Shown here: piece by piece, positions 7,885 through 17,600 of the stretch | How positions within the stretch are numbered: the stretch's first letter is position 1 | Layout of the letters: the number at the start of each line of letters is the position of its first letter | Assembly: GCA_016778895.1 (NCBI GenBank) | Contig: JADHOR010000001.1 | Coordinates: 1 to 64,000 of the forward strand | Length of the DNA: 64,000 bases | Direction of reading: 5' to 3' | Source: Candidatus Puniceispirillum sp. | GTDB taxonomy: Bacteria > Pseudomonadota > Alphaproteobacteria > Puniceispirillales > Puniceispirillaceae | The notes under the pieces: model-generated | Seen by the model: the letters and a program-made list of their open reading frames with translations, nothing else | Database searches by the model: none | What the model was told of the DNA's origin: nothing | Position numbers and translations under genes: made by a program

Positions 7885-10473
7885 ATGACAAAACGCCTTT
7901 TAATAGATGCACGCCAAGCCGAAGAAACGCGGGTGGTGCTGCTGAGCGGAACACGCATTGAAGACTTTGATTATGAAACGGAAAACCGGAAACAGCTAAA
8001 GGGAAATGTCTATCTAGCACGGGTCACACGGGTCGAACCGTCACTACAGGCAGCCTTTGTAGAATACGGCGGCAATCGCCAGGGTTTTCTGGCTTTTGGC
8101 GAAATTCATCCAGATTATTACCGCATCCCAGTGGAAGACCGCGAAGCACTGCTCGAGGCTGAAGACGCCGAAAACGACGATGAAAATGTCGAGACCAAGG
8201 CTGACGGCACACTAGAAACGCTTGGCGGTGAAGGTGCCGACGAAGAGGATATTCGGCCAAAGCGGCAGGTAAAGCGCTATAAGATTCAGGAAGTGATTTC
8301 CCGCAAACAGATCATGCTTGTGCAGGTGGTCAAGGAAGAGCGCGGCAACAAAGGCGCTGCGCTGACGACTTACCTGTCACTTGCGGGCCGCTATTGCGTA
8401 TTGATGCCAAACAATAACCGTGGTGGTGGCGTCAGCAGGAAAATCACCAACGTGGCAGATCGTAAGCGACTAAAGACCGTTGTTGGCGGGCTGGACATCC
8501 AATCTGGCATGGCCGTGATTGTGCGCACTGCCGGCGCAAAACGCACCAAAACCGAAATTGCCCGCGATTTCACCTATTTGTCAAAACTATGGGATGATAT
8601 CCGCACGCGTACACTGGAATCACAAGCGCCCTGCCTGATCCATGAAGAAGGCAATCTGATCAAACGGTCAATCCGTGACCTTTACACAAGCGAGGTTGAT
8701 GAAGTGCTTGTTGAGGGAGAGCATGCCTATAAGATTGCCCGCAACCAGATGAAAATGCTGATCCCCAGCCATCTGAAAAAAGTGCAGAAATATGAAGGCT
8801 CTCAGCCGATTTTCCAGAATTTTAATGTCGAAAATCAGATGGGTACCATTCACAGCCCGCAAGTGACGTTGAAATCGGGCGGCTACCTTGTTATCAACCA
8901 GACCGAAGCATTGGTCGCGATTGATGTGAACTCGGGCAAATCGACCCGTGAGCGGAACATAGAAGAAACCGCGCTGAAGACCAATCTTGAGGCAGCGGAT
9001 GAATTGGGCCGCCAGCTTCGTCTTCGCGATCTTTCCGGATTGATAGTTGTCGATTTCATCGATATGGAAGAAACCCGCAACCAGCACGCCGTTGAACGCC
9101 GGATGAAGGATGCGATGCGAAATGACCGTGCCCGTATCCAGATCGGCTCTATCAGCCATTTCGGCCTGCTGGAGATGTCACGTCAGCGCCTGCGGCTGAG
9201 CATTAACGAGTCAATCAGCAATCTCTGCCCGCATTGCGAGGGTACCGGCCGCGTGCGATCAATTGATACAGCTGCCTTGCAATTGCTGCGGTCAATCGAA
9301 GAAGAAGCGCAAAAAGGCAAGATGGATGAACTGCATATCACCGCCCATCGTGATGTGGTGCTGTTCATCTTGAACCATAAGCGCAGCGCCGTTGCCGAAA
9401 TTGAAACCCGCTTTGGCCTGACCGTTATATTGCTATCAGATGACAGCCTGATTGCACCAGAATACCGGGTTGAACGCGTTGGATGGCAGGCCAAATCATC
9501 GGCCAAACAGCCACCGCGCCAGCCACAACGTCAGAATAACAAAGCGACTATCAACAACCTGGCCGTAGACATCGACGCCGAGCCTGACACCGATACCGAA
9601 ACCGAAAAAAGTACGGCAGCGCACCCGGATAATGAAGAAAACGGCAGCGAGGACGGCAATACAAAACGTCGGCGGCGCGGACGGCGCGGCGGGCGGCGGC
9701 GGCGGCGCAACGGTGAAGATGGACAACCATCTGATCAGCAGGCCAATGATAATCAGTCCGACGCTCAAACTACTGATGCGAGCAGCCCGGCCGAGCATAG
9801 AGATGACAACGGCGAAACCGGTGATAACGCAGCAGCCAGCAACGCTGATAACGCAGCGCCAAAGGCCAAAACTGGCCGCGGCCATGGACGTGGCCGCAAT
9901 GTCGCAAAGGTTGATCCCGCCAGTCCTGATGCTGCCGCTCGTGAAACTGCCCAACTCGCCACCGATGGGAATACCCCCAGGCCGACTGTGACTGAGGCAA
10001 ATGGGGCTGAGGCAATTGCGGCTGACGTGACCGCAACTGCACCAGCGAAAAAGCCATCGCAAAGTCGAAAAAAGCCGGCTGGCAAGGCGCAAAAAGCTGC
10101 CATGAAAGCAGCTGAAGGCGCAGCTAAAATCATTGACGAGGCTGGCACTGGCGAAATAGTGGCCAAAAAGCCGACAAAAAGGCCAGCCCGCGGCCGCAAG
10201 CCAAAGAACAAGACTGCGGCCACTGCTGATAAGGATGACACATCTGCTACAACAGCCGCCAAAAAGCCAGCCCGTAAAGTAGCCAAAAAGGCAGCTGTCA
10301 AAGCGACTGGCAAAGCGTCTGATAATGCCGCGGCGAATAACGCCCCGGATGATGCAAAAGATGGTGCCGCCACATCATCAAGAGCGGCAATAAGCTCAGT
10401 CCCGTTGGATATTGTCGAAATCGGCAGCGGTGAGCCAAAATCACCACGTCGCGGGTGGTGGTCACGCAACTAG
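7885..10473 (+). CDS. rne: Ribonuclease E
   Basis: 862 residues. RNase E is the membrane- or degradosome-associated endonuclease for mRNA decay and rRNA/tRNA maturation. The N-terminal catalytic half has an S1 domain (~35-190) split by an acidic insert (~95-125, rich in Glu/Asp), a feature I associate with alphaproteobacterial RNase E. The DNase I-like site has Mg ligands D347 (VAIDVNSGKST) and D390 (VVDFIDMEE), spaced 43 residues exactly like E. coli D303/D346. The Zn-link CPHC is at 448-451. After ~residue 545 the protein is disordered: an Arg-rich block (KRRRRGRRGGRRRRR), then Ala/Lys/Asp low complexity with repeated KKPAR-like motifs, expected to bind RNA and degradosome partners. GGGGAAAG precedes the ATG. 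Confidence 0.96.
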   Translation: MTKRLLIDARQAEETRVVLLSGTRIEDFDYETENRKQLKGNVYLARVTRVEPSLQAAFVEYGGNRQGFLAFGEIHPDYYRIPVEDREALLEAEDAENDDENVETKADGTLETLGGEGADEEDIRPKRQVKRYKIQEVISRKQIMLVQVVKEERGNKGAALTTYLSLAGRYCVLMPNNNRGGGVSRKITNVADRKRLKTVVGGLDIQSGMAVIVRTAGAKRTKTEIARDFTYLSKLWDDIRTRTLESQAPCLIHEEGNLIKRSIRDLYTSEVDEVLVEGEHAYKIARNQMKMLIPSHLKKVQKYEGSQPIFQNFNVENQMGTIHSPQVTLKSGGYLVINQTEALVAIDVNSGKSTRERNIEETALKTNLEAADELGRQLRLRDLSGLIVVDFIDMEETRNQHAVERRMKDAMRNDRARIQIGSISHFGLLEMSRQRLRLSINESISNLCPHCEGTGRVRSIDTAALQLLRSIEEEAQKGKMDELHITAHRDVVLFILNHKRSAVAEIETRFGLTVILLSDDSLIAPEYRVERVGWQAKSSAKQPPRQPQRQNNKATINNLAVDIDAEPDTDTETEKSTAAHPDNEENGSEDGNTKRRRRGRRGGRRRRRNGEDGQPSDQQANDNQSDAQTTDASSPAEHRDDNGETGDNAAASNADNAAPKAKTGRGHGRGRNVAKVDPASPDAAARETAQLATDGNTPRPTVTEANGAEAIAADVTATAPAKKPSQSRKKPAGKAQKAAMKAAEGAAKIIDEAGTGEIVAKKPTKRPARGRKPKNKTAATADKDDTSATTAAKKPARKVAKKAAVKATGKASDNAAANNAPDDAKDGAATSSRAAISSVPLDIVEIGSGEPKSPRRGWWSRN

Positions 10474-10558
10474 ATAAAAGTAGCTAAAAAGACATAGCCA
10501 GAAACGCACTATGCCTGAAACTGCATGAATTAGGCTGGCGGCTGGTATTTCACGGTCG

Positions 10559-11722
10559 CTAGCGCTGCTGAATTGCCAGCCAATCATTTAGCCGTTGAAC
10601 CGCCCGTTTGATATCTCCGGTGGCACCAGCATAAGACAACCGTAAATGCGTGCGACCTTCAGTTCCATCGAAATCAACACCCGGAGTGATGGCAACGCCG
10701 GTTTCAGCTAGAATACGATCAGCAAAGGCAATCGAGTCGTCAGTAAAGGCGCTGACATCGGCATAAAGATAGAATGCGCCGTCGGATGGCGCGTAATTGC
10801 CAAGAAACTCAGCAGGCAGACCCCGACAAAGAAGATCACGGTTTTCTTGATAGCGCGGAATATGCTGGTCCAGCTCGTCATAACAGTCAAAAGCAGCAAT
10901 CGCACCAAGCTGGTTGATCGTCGCCGCCGAAATATACATATTCTGCGCCAATATCTCGGCGGTCGGCACCAGGTCTTCGGGCAAAACCATCCAGCCCAGC
11001 CGCCAGCCAGTCATACAGAAATATTTTGAAAATGAATTAATGATAATCGCACTGTTGGTGTAGGCCAGCGCAGTTTGGGTTCGCGCGCCAAAAGTCAGAC
11101 CGTGATAGATTTCATCCATGATCAGGCGTACACCATGTTTGTCACACCAGCGGCAAACAGCCTCCAATTCATCATCACGCATCACAACACCGGTTGGATT
11201 GGCCGGGCTTGCAAGCAACAGCCCATCGGGAATATCGCCGCTCGCAACCAGCGCATCTAAATCGGGCATCCAGTTCTGCTCGGCGCGGGCTGGCAGCAAT
11301 TGTGGCGTGATCCCAAGTGCCAGCATCAGGTTTAGATAAGCAGGGTAGCCCGGTGTCGCAATTGCAATGCGGTCACCCTTGTCAAAAGCCGATATAAAGG
11401 CAATGGCAAAGCCGAGTGATGATCCCGGCGTAATCGCAATGCGCTGCCAATCCACCGGCCGGTGATACCAGTCCTGATAATGCACAGAAACCCTTTGCCG
11501 CAGGTCAGGCAATCCCATTCCAACCGAATAGCCATGCGATGCTGTCTGTGGCAATGATGCCGCTAACGCCGTTAACACGGCGGCTGGTGGCGGGGTTGAG
11601 GGCTGGCCAATTTCAAGATGGACAAGATCGACCCCCTGTGCCTGCATCTCGTTCGCACGTTTCATAACCTGCATGGCGAGGAAAGCGGGGATTTCGCGTG
11701 CTTGACTTATTTTTAAGGCCAT
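10559..11722 (-). CDS. Class I/II PLP-dependent aminotransferase
   Basis: 387 residues of fold-type I aminotransferase. The PLP Schiff-base lysine is K233 (NSFSKYFCMTGWRLG), preceded by the N-P-T-G motif (ASPANPTGVV, ~172-181) and by D203-E-I-Y for the pyridine nitrogen. Conserved Arg in HLRLSYA near the C-terminus would bind the substrate alpha-carboxylate. This matches the aspartate/aromatic aminotransferase I-gamma group. Substrate cannot be read from the sequence: aspartate, alanine, aromatic amino acids or a biosynthetic keto acid are all possible. It is monocistronic, convergent with rne and divergent from the M48 protease gene. Confidence 0.88.
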   Translation of the reverse strand: MALKISQAREIPAFLAMQVMKRANEMQAQGVDLVHLEIGQPSTPPPAAVLTALAASLPQTASHGYSVGMGLPDLRQRVSVHYQDWYHRPVDWQRIAITPGSSLGFAIAFISAFDKGDRIAIATPGYPAYLNLMLALGITPQLLPARAEQNWMPDLDALVASGDIPDGLLLASPANPTGVVMRDDELEAVCRWCDKHGVRLIMDEIYHGLTFGARTQTALAYTNSAIIINSFSKYFCMTGWRLGWMVLPEDLVPTAEILAQNMYISAATINQLGAIAAFDCYDELDQHIPRYQENRDLLCRGLPAEFLGNYAPSDGAFYLYADVSAFTDDSIAFADRILAETGVAITPGVDFDGTEGRTHLRLSYAGATGDIKRAVQRLNDWLAIQQR

Positions 11723-11865
11723 TGTTCATTCCCATGAATTAGTGCCATGATCGGATGGTTACGCCAAGGCAGCAGATGAATAAGCCTGCGAAAAGCACGC
11801 TTTAGGCAGAGGGCTATAGCAGAGCTGCCATAAACAGGCCATTATTTTGTCGGAAAATTTATAGC

Positions 11866-13197
11866 ATGAAACCTGAATCACTCCTGCGACTTGCGCTTTC
11901 ATCGGTGTTTTTAACGTTCATGATGCAGATTGCACAGGCCGGATTAATTCGCGACACCGAACTAGAAACGGGCCTTCAATCGCTCGCTGCACCGCTGGTA
12001 AAGGCCGCCAGTTTTTCGCCAAATAGCATTGATATTCGGATTATTATCGACAGCAGCTACAACGCATTTGTGGCTGGCGAACAGGTTATCTATGTCCATT
12101 CCGGCCTGCTATTAAACGCCCAATCTGCCGAGGAAATTCTCGGGGTCATTGCACATGAGCTTGGCCATTTGAAGGCTGGTCATGTACCGCGCCGTGATGC
12201 GGCACTCCGGGATGCCGGTACCGCTGGCGCGCTGGTGGCGATTGCAGCGATCGCGCTGGCGACGGTCGGCGCGCCAAATGATGCGGCGGTCGGGGTGATG
12301 GTTGGCGGCAACGATCAGGCCAAGCGCAAGATGTTGCAATCATTCCGCTTTGATGAGGCTGTCGCCGATGAGCTGGGGCTGGATTATCTTGCCGCCGCGG
12401 GCATCAGCTCGGCCGGTCTTGAGCAGATGATGCGCCGCATGGCCGCCCAGCGGGCATTGCCGGAAAATCGGCAAAGTCAATATTATCAAACCCACCCGGA
12501 CTCGGCTCTACGGCTTGGCGTCTATCAGGATCATGTCCGTCAGGCTGGTCAATATGCCGCGCCACTGCCGGCCAAGGCCCAGCAATTGATGCAGCGCCTA
12601 ATCACCAAGCTACGCGCCTATAGTGAACCTGCGCTGACCATTTTGCACCGTGACGGTGGGGACGTTACAGCTGATGGGCAATATAGCCGCGCCATTGCAG
12701 AATATCGGCGTGGTGACTTGCAAGCGGCAAAGACGTTGATGGATCAGCTTTCCACCGCCTATCCAGATGATGCGTTCTATCATGAGTTTCGCGGCGATAT
12801 CCTGTTATCAATGGCCGATGCCAATGCCGCAGCGGCGGCCTATGAGGCGGCATTGGCCCGACGGCCTGAAAGCCCTCAAATTCTGGTGAGTCTGGGGCGC
12901 GCACTAATTGCAACAAATGATAAGTCACGCCTGCCCCGCGCAATTGAAGCAATAAGTAAGGCGAAAGACGGTGAACCGAAATGGACTTTTGTCCGGCGGC
13001 AATTGGCCATTGCCTACGGGCGTAGCGGCAATATTGCTGCTGCCGATCTAACGCTGGCAGAAGAGGCCATCCTGCTTGGCGATGAACGACAGGCGGTCCG
13101 TATGGCAAAACGGGTTTTGGCGCGTAATGATCTGGTGAGCGATATCCGTAATCGCGCCAATGACATCCTATTCCGCTTTGGCAAGACAACACCCTGA
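11866..13197 (+). CDS. Periplasmic M48 metalloprotease with C-terminal TPRs (BepA-like)
   Basis: 443 residues. An N-terminal signal peptide ends around Q-A-Q-A-G (residue ~26). The zinc site is H97-E-L-G-H101 with the third ligand E164 (RFDEAVADELG), followed by a helical TPR region (~260-420: two-helix repeats such as AEYRRGDLQAAKTLMDQL and ADANAAAAAYEAALARRP). This is the architecture of BepA/YfgC, a periplasmic chaperone-protease that clears stalled LptD/BamA assembly intermediates at the outer membrane. The specific client is inferred from family. The dsbA-like gene follows in the same direction, as commonly seen. Confidence 0.9.
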   Translation: MKPESLLRLALSSVFLTFMMQIAQAGLIRDTELETGLQSLAAPLVKAASFSPNSIDIRIIIDSSYNAFVAGEQVIYVHSGLLLNAQSAEEILGVIAHELGHLKAGHVPRRDAALRDAGTAGALVAIAAIALATVGAPNDAAVGVMVGGNDQAKRKMLQSFRFDEAVADELGLDYLAAAGISSAGLEQMMRRMAAQRALPENRQSQYYQTHPDSALRLGVYQDHVRQAGQYAAPLPAKAQQLMQRLITKLRAYSEPALTILHRDGGDVTADGQYSRAIAEYRRGDLQAAKTLMDQLSTAYPDDAFYHEFRGDILLSMADANAAAAAYEAALARRPESPQILVSLGRALIATNDKSRLPRAIEAISKAKDGEPKWTFVRRQLAIAYGRSGNIAAADLTLAEEAILLGDERQAVRMAKRVLARNDLVSDIRNRANDILFRFGKTTP

Positions 13198-13319
13198 TGA
13201 CTTTGCAATAATCATATTAATCCGATATAAGGGTGAGAGCCAGACGGGCCGTTGGCGGGTATGCCGACCCGAAGCTATCGCCCCGCCATTATAGGATCCG
13301 GCATCAAAGGATAATCGGA

Positions 13320-14045
13320 ATGATACGCTTGCTTGCCTCAACCTTCGCCCTATCCGTGATGATGATCGCAATATTGCACACGCCGTTAAAGGCGGATCTT
13401 GACGCGGATCAGCGCGACCAGATGCGCCAAATGATCGAACAATTTATCAAGGATAACCCCGAGTTGCTCCGTGATGCGCTAGTTTCGCTGGCCGCCCGCG
13501 AAGAGGCTGAAAGAATGCAAGCTGGTATTATGGCGGTACGGGACGATGCCGGCGATCCGGTGTTGGGCAACCCTGACGGCACCATAATTCTTTATGAATT
13601 TTCCGATTATAATTGCGGCTATTGCAAACGTATGTTTGCCACGGTTCAGCAAATGCTCGCGAAAAACAGCGATGTGCGGATGGTTATTAAGGAATTTCCG
13701 ATTCTAAGCCAAACATCTGTTATCGCTGCAAAGGCGGGAATTGCCGCCCAGAAACAAGGAAAATTTGAGCTTTTCCACACTGAAATGATGACCTACCGCG
13801 GTCAGGTAAGCAACGACGCAATCATGGCAGCGGCGCGCAAAGCCGGGGTCGACCTCAATCAGTTTCAGCAAGATATAGACAGTCCCGAAACAACCGCTAT
13901 TATTGGCCGAACACGACGCGCCGCGGCGGCCTTGAATATTAATGGCACGCCCGGTCTCGTAATTGGAAATAACGTGGTTCCGGGCGCCATCGGCATTGAG
14001 GAATTGCAAAAGCTGATTGATCAGGAACGCAGCAAGCAGGGCTAG
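13320..14045 (+). CDS. DsbA-family periplasmic thiol-disulfide oxidoreductase
   Basis: 241 residues from the ATG preceded by AAGGAT (7 bases). An upstream in-frame start would add 29 residues ahead of the signal peptide and is less likely. The signal peptide is residues 1-25, followed by a short charged helix (~28-68) found in DsbA-like ScsC/Com1-type proteins. The thioredoxin fold has the active site C99-G-Y-C102 (SDYNCGYCKRM) and cis-Pro211 (NGTPGLVIG). CGYC with this N-terminal extension suggests the BdbD/Com1 or ScsC-like subgroup; whether it oxidises or isomerises is not visible. No dsbB or dsbD partner occurs in the window. Confidence 0.9.
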   Translation: MIRLLASTFALSVMMIAILHTPLKADLDADQRDQMRQMIEQFIKDNPELLRDALVSLAAREEAERMQAGIMAVRDDAGDPVLGNPDGTIILYEFSDYNCGYCKRMFATVQQMLAKNSDVRMVIKEFPILSQTSVIAAKAGIAAQKQGKFELFHTEMMTYRGQVSNDAIMAAARKAGVDLNQFQQDIDSPETTAIIGRTRRAAAALNINGTPGLVIGNNVVPGAIGIEELQKLIDQERSKQG

Positions 14046-14088
14046 GCTAATTGCTTGGCTGACGAAGCAGGGGTAAATTAACCGCACA

Positions 14089-14538
14089 ATGGCAAAAGCA
14101 ACCAACATTTGTGTACTCAATGGACCAAATCTTAACATGCTCGGCATGCGTGAGCCCGGCATTTATGGCCATGCAACACTTGCCGATATCGAAGCCAAAT
14201 GCCGCCAATTAGCCGCCGAACAATCAATTGTTATCGACTGGTTTCAGTCAAACTCGGAAAGTGCCTTGATCGACAAGATCCAAAACGCCGTAGACAAGGT
14301 GGATTGGATCATTATCAATGCTGCCGGCCTTACCCATACATCAGTCGCACTGCGTGACGCGCTGTCGTTATTCCCGGGGGGTGTAATCGAGGTTCATCTC
14401 TCCAATATTCATACCCGCGAGGCATTCCGACATAATTCGCTGATCTCAGCCGTGGCCAAAGGCGTGATCGCCGGTTTTGGCCCAACATCCTATTACATGG
14501 CAATTAACGCCATTTTCAACCTGACTTCGGAGACATGA
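14089..14538 (+). CDS. aroQ: 3-dehydroquinate dehydratase, type II
   Basis: 149 residues, the standard size. It converts 3-dehydroquinate to 3-dehydroshikimate in the shikimate pathway as a cytoplasmic dodecamer. Landmarks are VLNGPNLNMLGMREPGIYG with catalytic Tyr26, FQSNSESALIDKIQ, INAAGLTHTSVALRDA, and EVHLSNIHTREAFRHNS with general acid His103. The stop is six bases before accB, and the aroQ-accB-accC order is common in alphaproteobacteria, implying one transcript with the acetyl-CoA carboxylase subunits. No close Shine-Dalgarno is seen before the ATG; the nearest purine run (AGGGG) is about 17 bases upstream. Confidence 0.96.
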   Translation: MAKATNICVLNGPNLNMLGMREPGIYGHATLADIEAKCRQLAAEQSIVIDWFQSNSESALIDKIQNAVDKVDWIIINAAGLTHTSVALRDALSLFPGGVIEVHLSNIHTREAFRHNSLISAVAKGVIAGFGPTSYYMAINAIFNLTSET

Positions 14539-14544
14539 TCAGAA

Positions 14545-15054
14545 ATGGCAACGACACCTAAAAAACCAGCGGAAAAGACCGCTGCTCCAAACAATGACGT
14601 CGCCTTTGTCAGAGATCTTGCGGAGATTTTGGATAGGGCTGGACTTGCCGAGCTTGAATATGAGAGCGATGCGGTTGCAATCCGGCTTTCAAGGGTAACT
14701 TCGGCGGCGCCGGTTGCCGCTGTTGCCCCAGTTGCCGCCGCGCCGTTTGCTGCTGCGGCTCCTGCTGCGGCCGCCGTTGTGGACAACGCGGCTGACATAG
14801 CTGCCAATCCGGCCGACCACCCGGGCGCGGTTACCTCACCGATGGTTGGCACTATTTACACAGCGCCCGAGCCTGATGCGCCGGCATTTATCACCGAAGG
14901 GGTCAGCGTCACCGCAGGTCAGACCCTGTTCATTGTCGAGGCAATGAAGGTGATGAACCCGATTACCGCGCCAAAATCTGGAACGGTTGTCAAAATCTTT
15001 GTCCAGAACGCCCAGCCAGTTGAGTTTGGCGAAGCGCTTGTGATCGTCGAATAG
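14545..15054 (+). CDS. accB: Biotin carboxyl carrier protein of acetyl-CoA carboxylase
   Basis: 169 residues. BCCP carries carboxybiotin between AccC and AccA/D for malonyl-CoA synthesis. The biotinyl-lysine is K135 in [10 protein letters not shown]. The C-terminal barrel (~95-169) includes [16 protein letters not shown] with the thumb-like insertion. An Ala/Pro-rich flexible linker (~52-90, runs of Ala-Pro-Val) connects to the N-terminal helix that binds AccC. accC follows five bases after the stop. Confidence 0.97.
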   Translation: MATTPKKPAEKTAAPNNDVAFVRDLAEILDRAGLAELEYESDAVAIRLSRVTSAAPVAAVAPVAAAPFAAAAPAAAAVVDNAADIAANPADHPGAVTSPMVGTIYTAPEPDAPAFITEGVSVTAGQTLFIVEAMKVMNPITAPKSGTVVKIFVQNAQPVEFGEALVIVE

Positions 15055-15059
15055 TTGCT

Positions 15060-16403
15060 ATGTTCAAAAAGATCCTGATAACCAATCGTGGTGATGTGGC
15101 ATTGCGGGTGCTTCGCGCTTGTAAAGAGCTGAATATTCCAAGCGTGGTGGTGCATTCGACTGCCGACGCAGACTCGATGCCTGTACGCCTTGCCGATGAG
15201 TCTGTTTGTATTGGCCCGCCGAGCAGTGCCGAATCTTATCTGAACATTCCCTCGATCTTATCAGCGGTTGCGATTACCGGCGCAGATGCGGTGCATCCCG
15301 GGGTTGGCTTTTTATCGGAAAACGCCGATTTTGCCGAGATTGTCGCGGCGCATGGCTTGACCTTCATTGGCCCTGAATCCCGCCATATCAGGGCGATGGG
15401 TGATAAGGTCGAGGCCAAAATAACGGCAGCAGCAGCGGGTTTGCCTCTGGTTCCGGGATCACCGGGCGCGGTCCATACCCTTGCCGAGGCCACACTTATT
15501 GGTGATGAGGTTGGCTATCCGCTTTTGGTTAAAGCCGCATCAGGCGGTGGTGGCCGCGGAATGAAGGTGGCCGAAACAGCTGCGCAGCTGGGCGAGGCTT
15601 TTTCCGCCGCCCGCGCCGAAGCCAAAGCCGCGTTTGGTGATGATACGGTCTATCTGGAACGTTATCTTGGCCAGCCGCGCCATATCGAGGTGCAGATTAT
15701 TGCCGACTCGCATGGTAATGTCGTTCATCTTGGCGAGCGTGAATGTTCGGTGCAACGACGGCATCAAAAGCTGTTTGAAGAAGCCCCCTCGCCAGCGTTA
15801 AGCGCCGAAGAGCGCGAACGTATTGGCACGATCGCCGCTGAAGCCACGCGCCAGATGGGATATCTTGGCGTTGGCACGATGGAATTTCTATATGAAGATG
15901 GCGAGTTTTTCTTCATTGAGATGAACACCCGCTTGCAGGTTGAACATCCAATCACTGAAGAGATCACCGGCATTGATCTGGTGCGCGAACAAATCCGTAT
16001 CGCAGCTGGCTTAGCATTATCTTTCAGCCAAGAAGATGTCAAATTTACCGGCCATGCCATCGAATGCCGGATCAATGCCGAACATCCCGAGACTTTCATG
16101 CCAACGCCGGGCAAAGTCACTGCCTTTCACGCCGCTGGCGGGCCCGGTGTTCGCGTGGAGTCCTGCCTTTATTCAGGCTATTCGGTACCGCCCTATTATG
16201 ACAGCCTGATTGCCAAGCTGATCGTCCATGGTGATGACCGTGAACATTGTCTGGCAAGGCTGCGGCGCGCCTTGCAGGAATTTATTGTCGAGCCGATTCC
16301 AACTACTCTGGCATTGCATAAGCGTCTGGTGGATGCCGAGGCGATCAAGGATGGAAGCTATAATATCCGCTGGCTTGAAGAAGTTTTTTTGAACGAGCAG
16401 TAA
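15060..16403 (+). CDS. accC: Biotin carboxylase subunit of acetyl-CoA carboxylase
   Basis: 447 residues. AccC carboxylates BCCP-biotin with ATP and bicarbonate. It shows the N-terminal Rossmann-like domain (KKILITNRGDVALRVLRA), the ATP-grasp domain with glycine-rich loop (SGGGGRGMKVAE), the biotin-carboxylase signature ECSVQRRHQKLFEEAPSP, metal/catalytic block FIEMNTRLQVEHPITE, and the C-terminal domain ending IRWLEEVF. The first codons follow accB by five bases, so it is cotranslated. aat follows 27 bases downstream. Confidence 0.98.
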   Translation: MFKKILITNRGDVALRVLRACKELNIPSVVVHSTADADSMPVRLADESVCIGPPSSAESYLNIPSILSAVAITGADAVHPGVGFLSENADFAEIVAAHGLTFIGPESRHIRAMGDKVEAKITAAAAGLPLVPGSPGAVHTLAEATLIGDEVGYPLLVKAASGGGGRGMKVAETAAQLGEAFSAARAEAKAAFGDDTVYLERYLGQPRHIEVQIIADSHGNVVHLGERECSVQRRHQKLFEEAPSPALSAEERERIGTIAAEATRQMGYLGVGTMEFLYEDGEFFFIEMNTRLQVEHPITEEITGIDLVREQIRIAAGLALSFSQEDVKFTGHAIECRINAEHPETFMPTPGKVTAFHAAGGPGVRVESCLYSGYSVPPYYDSLIAKLIVHGDDREHCLARLRRALQEFIVEPIPTTLALHKRLVDAEAIKDGSYNIRWLEEVFLNEQ

Positions 16404-16430
16404 GCTTGTGCCCCGTTGCGGAGGCATTGC

Positions 16431-17111
16431 ATGGCTGATCACTATATATATGCGCCTGAAACTATCATCAAAGCCTATTCGCTGGGCCTGTTTCCGATGG
16501 CTGATAGTCGTCACAGTGTCGAGATAAAATTCTACGAACCTGACCGGCGCGCATTGATCCCGATTAACAGCTCGCTTGGTGGGGGTGTGCATATTCCACG
16601 CCGCCTGCAGCGCCGTGTTCGCCAAGCCCCGTTTGAAGTGTCAATTAATCAGGATTTTACCGCAGTGATTGATGCCTGCGCGGCGCCAAGCGATCGGCGC
16701 ACCGATACTTGGATAAATAAAGATATACGCCAGCTCTATATCGCCCTTCACAAGATGGGTTTTGCCCACTCGCTCGAGGTCTGGTCGCACGGTACCCTGA
16801 TCGGCGGGCTTTACGGGGTTGCCTTACGGGCGGCTTTTTTTGGCGAGTCGATGTTTTCACGACAGCGTGATGCATCGAAAATTGCCCTTGTTCATTTGAT
16901 GGCAAGACTATGGAATGGCGGGTTCTTGATGCTTGACGCCCAATTTACCAACGACCATCTGACCCAGTTTGGCGTGACCGAAATTGACCGCGCGGATTTC
17001 CAAGGCCACCTCGCCGCCGCGCTTGCCAGCAATGGCGACTTGCATTTTGAAACACCAAGCAGCGCCCTGATCGCGCCGTTTCTCGACAGCCTTAAAAAAC
17101 CCACCCTATAG
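16431..17111 (+). CDS. aat: Leucyl/phenylalanyl-tRNA-protein transferase
   Basis: 226 residues from the ATG with GGAGG six bases upstream; an in-frame TTG five codons earlier lies on that ribosome-binding site and is rejected. Aat transfers Leu or Phe from tRNA to proteins with N-terminal Lys/Arg, making them N-degrons. Family blocks are APETIIKAYSLGLFPMA, W-indicator WWSP-like region replaced here by FYEPDRRALIP, VIDACAAPSDRRTDTWI, AHSLEVWSHGTLIGGLYG and FFGESMFSRQRDASKIAL. It connects functionally to ClpA/ClpS at 24.6-27.2 kb, which recognise and degrade such substrates. Confidence 0.95.
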   Translation: MADHYIYAPETIIKAYSLGLFPMADSRHSVEIKFYEPDRRALIPINSSLGGGVHIPRRLQRRVRQAPFEVSINQDFTAVIDACAAPSDRRTDTWINKDIRQLYIALHKMGFAHSLEVWSHGTLIGGLYGVALRAAFFGESMFSRQRDASKIALVHLMARLWNGGFLMLDAQFTNDHLTQFGVTEIDRADFQGHLAAALASNGDLHFETPSSALIAPFLDSLKKPTL

Positions 17112-17137
17112 GTGTCAGTCTTGCCGTGGCACAACGG

Positions 17138-17599
17138 CTATTTGTCGAAACAGGCGAGAAGCGTCAAATCATAAACCGGGTGTTCCAACGCCGAGACAGC
17201 GGGGCTGGATGAAAACACCCAGCCCGAAAATACCAGTTTCGGCTGGCGGCCATCATAGCCACGATCAAGCACCGTGATGAATGCAGCGTTTTCCGGCGGT
17301 TCTTCGGGCGGATGAAACGCACAGCGGTTGACCGTAATCTCCAACGTACCAAAAAATCGTGCCGCGCCGACCGGCGTTTCAAGCGTCGAAATCCGCGCAG
17401 TAATCTTATCAAGTGCCTGCAGCCGCGCATTGCCGCCGTCGATCCATGTAACCGCATTGGCAGGCGCGGCGCCGAAAGCGAAAAGAAGAATGGCCGCGGA
17501 AAATTGGGTTGATTTCACCGGTGGCCAGAACATCTGACAGAGGCTAAGAATTAATCGCCGGATCATCGCCAAGCGGGTTTGGCAATTTGCCATTGGCAT
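17138..17599 (-). CDS. DUF2155 domain-containing periplasmic protein
   Basis: About 153 residues if it starts at the ATG one base after the mlaD stop (translational coupling). Other in-frame ATGs at 17593, 17566 and 17533 are possible; the last would leave a compact signal peptide ending FGAAPANA. The mature part matches DUF2155: WIDGGNARLQALDKITARIST, FGTLEITVNRCAFHPPEEPPENAAFI, FSGWVFSSSPAVSALEHPVYDLTLLAC. Function is unknown. The conserved neighbourhood (aat, mlaD, NDUFA12) is typical of alphaproteobacteria and hints at an envelope role. Start is uncertain; identity is good. Confidence 0.82.
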   Translation of the reverse strand: MPMANCQTRLAMIRRLILSLCQMFWPPVKSTQFSAAILLFAFGAAPANAVTWIDGGNARLQALDKITARISTLETPVGAARFFGTLEITVNRCAFHPPEEPPENAAFITVLDRGYDGRQPKLVFSGWVFSSSPAVSALEHPVYDLTLLACFDK

Positions 17600-17600
17600 T

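Noticed and set aside
9496-10469. Long open frames antisense to the 3' half of rne
   Set aside because: They are composition artefacts of the Ala/Lys/Arg-rich low-complexity tail, with no ribosome-binding site or family resemblance.
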